This document shows positions 62,483 through 64,000 of a DNA stretch of 64,000 nt, one piece after another. Each line of letters opens with the position of its first letter. Position 1 is the first letter of the stretch. The translations under genes were made by a program, and so were the position numbers. A model generated the notes under the pieces. The model was not told the DNA's origin. It saw only the letters and a program-made list of their open reading frames with translations, and did no database searches. Source of the stretch: Desulfovibrio sp. (GTDB lineage Bacteria > Desulfobacterota > Desulfovibrionia > Desulfovibrionales > Desulfovibrionaceae); assembly GCA_031287575.1 (NCBI GenBank), contig JAITSV010000076.1, positions 161,560-225,559 of the forward strand. Direction: 5' to 3'.

Positions 62483-63760
62483 ATGGAACTGCACCTGCTC
62501 CGCGCCTTCGCCACCGTGGCCGAATCCGGCACGCTCACCCGCGCCGCCGCAGAGCTGCACCTCAGCCAGTCGGCCCTCAGCGGGCAGATTCGCGCACTGG
62601 AAGACGCCCTGGGCGTGACCCTGTTCCGCCGCCGCGCGCGCGGCATGGACCTGACCGACGCCGGAGCCGACCTGCTGCCCCTGGCGCGCAAGGCTCTGGA
62701 CGCCGCCACGGCCCTGCGCCGCAAGGCCGAACGGCTGCGTGCCCAGCCCACCGGACGGATCACCCTTGGCCTGAACACCGACCCCGCCTTCCTGCGCATG
62801 GTGGCCCTGCACGAGGCCCTTGGTGCGGCCTGCCCCGACGTGGCGCTGGAATTCACCATGACCCAGACCATGACCACGCCGGAATTGCTGCGCGAATCGG
62901 TCATCGACGCGGGCTACCGCTACGGGCAGGAATTTGCGCCCGACATCGTGGAGCACCCCCTGCGCGACGTGGAAATACGCATCGTGATTCCGGCATGCAT
63001 GGTGCCCGCGCTGCCCGCGTCTCTGCCGGTGACATGCCCGCCCGCCGTTTCGCTGGGTGCGGCTGCGGCCACCTCCGTGCGTGCCCCGCGCAAGGGCCGC
63101 ACCCGCACGGAAGCGCACCCGCCGCCGGAACGCCCGGAATGGTCCGCCGCCGTGCGCCGCCACGGCGCGCCGCAGTTCGGAGAGGACGCGCCCCGGTTCG
63201 CTGAAGATGTGCCCTGGCCCGCCGCCCCCACGGCCCCGCCCATGCCGGGACAGGACATATCGCGTCTGGGCATGCCGCCCGGCAATGCCTCCGGTCTCGA
63301 CGACGCATCCAATGTCCCCGCCCTCGCCCTGCTGGCCGCGCTGCTGGGCCGCCATGGCGGCATGCCCGCGCCCAGGCCGGACTACGCACCGTCCGACCTG
63401 CCCCGCCTGCCCGTGCACGACGCCAGCGCCTGGCACGCCCTGTCGCAATTGCCGTGGATCTGGCCCACCTGCGACTGCCCCTTCCACCGCACCGTGGCCG
63501 CGCGCATGGCCCCCTACAACCTGCGCCCGCGCACGGCGGCGGTTGCCATCGACGAGCCCATCGTCAAGCAGCTTGTGGCCACCGGCAAGGGCGTGGCCGT
63601 GCTGCGCGCGGACGAAACCGCCCAGATGGTGCGCGACCACGGGGTATACGTGTGGCCGGAGCCCCTGTCCGTGCCGCTGTGCATCGCCCACCGCACCGAC
63701 CGCAGCGACGATCCGGCCCTGCGCGCCCTGGTGGAGGCCGCCCGCGCCGTGTGGCGCTAA
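62483..63760 (+). CDS. LysR-family regulator with a 110-residue insertion
   Basis: The N-terminal winged helix is typical (MELHLLRAFATVAESGTLTRAAAELHLSQSALSGQIRALE in residues 1-40, then FRRRARGMDLTDAG). The effector domain begins near residue 92 (TGRITLGLNTDPAFLRMV). From about residue 180 to 295 it is broken by a Pro/Ala-rich, poorly structured stretch, then continues (HALSQLPWIWPTCDCPFHRTVAARM, AVAIDEPIVKQLVATGKGVAVLR). The length of 425 residues is more than 100 above the norm. The frame is intact. It is divergent from the APC permease gene and may control it. Confidence 0.85.
   Translation: MELHLLRAFATVAESGTLTRAAAELHLSQSALSGQIRALEDALGVTLFRRRARGMDLTDAGADLLPLARKALDAATALRRKAERLRAQPTGRITLGLNTDPAFLRMVALHEALGAACPDVALEFTMTQTMTTPELLRESVIDAGYRYGQEFAPDIVEHPLRDVEIRIVIPACMVPALPASLPVTCPPAVSLGAAAATSVRAPRKGRTRTEAHPPPERPEWSAAVRRHGAPQFGEDAPRFAEDVPWPAAPTAPPMPGQDISRLGMPPGNASGLDDASNVPALALLAALLGRHGGMPAPRPDYAPSDLPRLPVHDASAWHALSQLPWIWPTCDCPFHRTVAARMAPYNLRPRTAAVAIDEPIVKQLVATGKGVAVLRADETAQMVRDHGVYVWPEPLSVPLCIAHRTDRSDDPALRALVEAARAVWR

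Positions 63761-64000
<240 letters not shown>

Noticed and set aside
60710..63760. Plus-strand frame of about 1000 codons running through the APC permease and into the LysR gene
   Set aside because: Only the part from 62483 has protein features. The rest is antisense to the permease gene.

Overview
This window looks like part of the chromosome of a sulfate-reducing deltaproteobacterium of the Desulfovibrio/Nitratidesulfovibrio group, probably close to D. vulgaris Miyazaki F. The evidence is the high GC content, a tetraheme cytochrome c3 very close to the Miyazaki F protein as I remember it, the orange-protein (orp) locus, desulfoferrodoxin-rubredoxin and rubredoxin:oxygen oxidoreductase genes, a c-heme chemoreceptor of the DcrA type, futalosine-pathway menaquinone genes, and an integrase-derived tungstate regulator (TunR). 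All assignments were made by reading the sequence; no database was searched.

Layout. 1-1.4 kb: 3' part of pnp. 1.5-8.2 kb: the orp locus, with two divergent operons (Mrp-NifX fusion, ORP and a NifX-like protein on the minus strand; a Gly-rich protein and two ferredoxin-containing MinD-type ATPases on the plus strand) around a sigma-54 activator gene; I find sigma-54 promoters and three matching palindromes. 8.4-13 kb: a small hypothetical protein, selB, yjbQ and gpsA. 13-18.2 kb: tetrapyrrole genes (ahbB-like, hemL, cbiG-cobJ) followed by cytochrome c3. 18.4-26 kb: an acidic repeat protein, a possible small RNA or leader, menG/ubiE, a DUF2065 protein, a nucleotide-sugar dehydrogenase, a candidate selenoprotein, mqnB and a polyprenyl diphosphate synthase. 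26-32.4 kb: an HDOD-GGDEF protein and a pstSCAB phosphate transporter. 32.7-33.95 kb: an AT-richer IS3-family element. 34-41 kb: purL and a hybrid sensor kinase. 41.3-45.9 kb: an oxygen-sensing and oxygen-defence group (dcrA, rbo-rub, roo). 46.4-51.6 kb: molybdate/tungstate genes modBC, tunR and trmO-like-modA. 51.9-57.7 kb: a polar amino-acid ABC transporter with a DUF1989 protein, an M20 peptidase and an XRE-cupin regulator. 58.2-60.6 kb: cydAB. 60.8-63.8 kb: an APC permease and a divergent LysR regulator with an unusual insertion. The window ends in 50 consecutive C, probably a contig-end artefact.

The genes fit an anaerobe that must handle oxygen: terminal oxidase, Roo, desulfoferrodoxin and a heme chemoreceptor are all present, together with menaquinone, heme/cobalamin and cytochrome genes and Mo/W uptake for metalloenzymes. 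The most interesting possible novelty is a reading frame at 23634-24053 that continues cleanly through an in-frame TGA. A hairpin at a bacterial SECIS-like distance follows that TGA, and selB lies elsewhere in the window. Other points are the operator set of the orp locus, a membrane-anchored TrmO-like protein in the molybdate operon, a 14-bp motif shared by two promoters near the XRE-cupin regulator, and several families of intergenic palindromic repeats.
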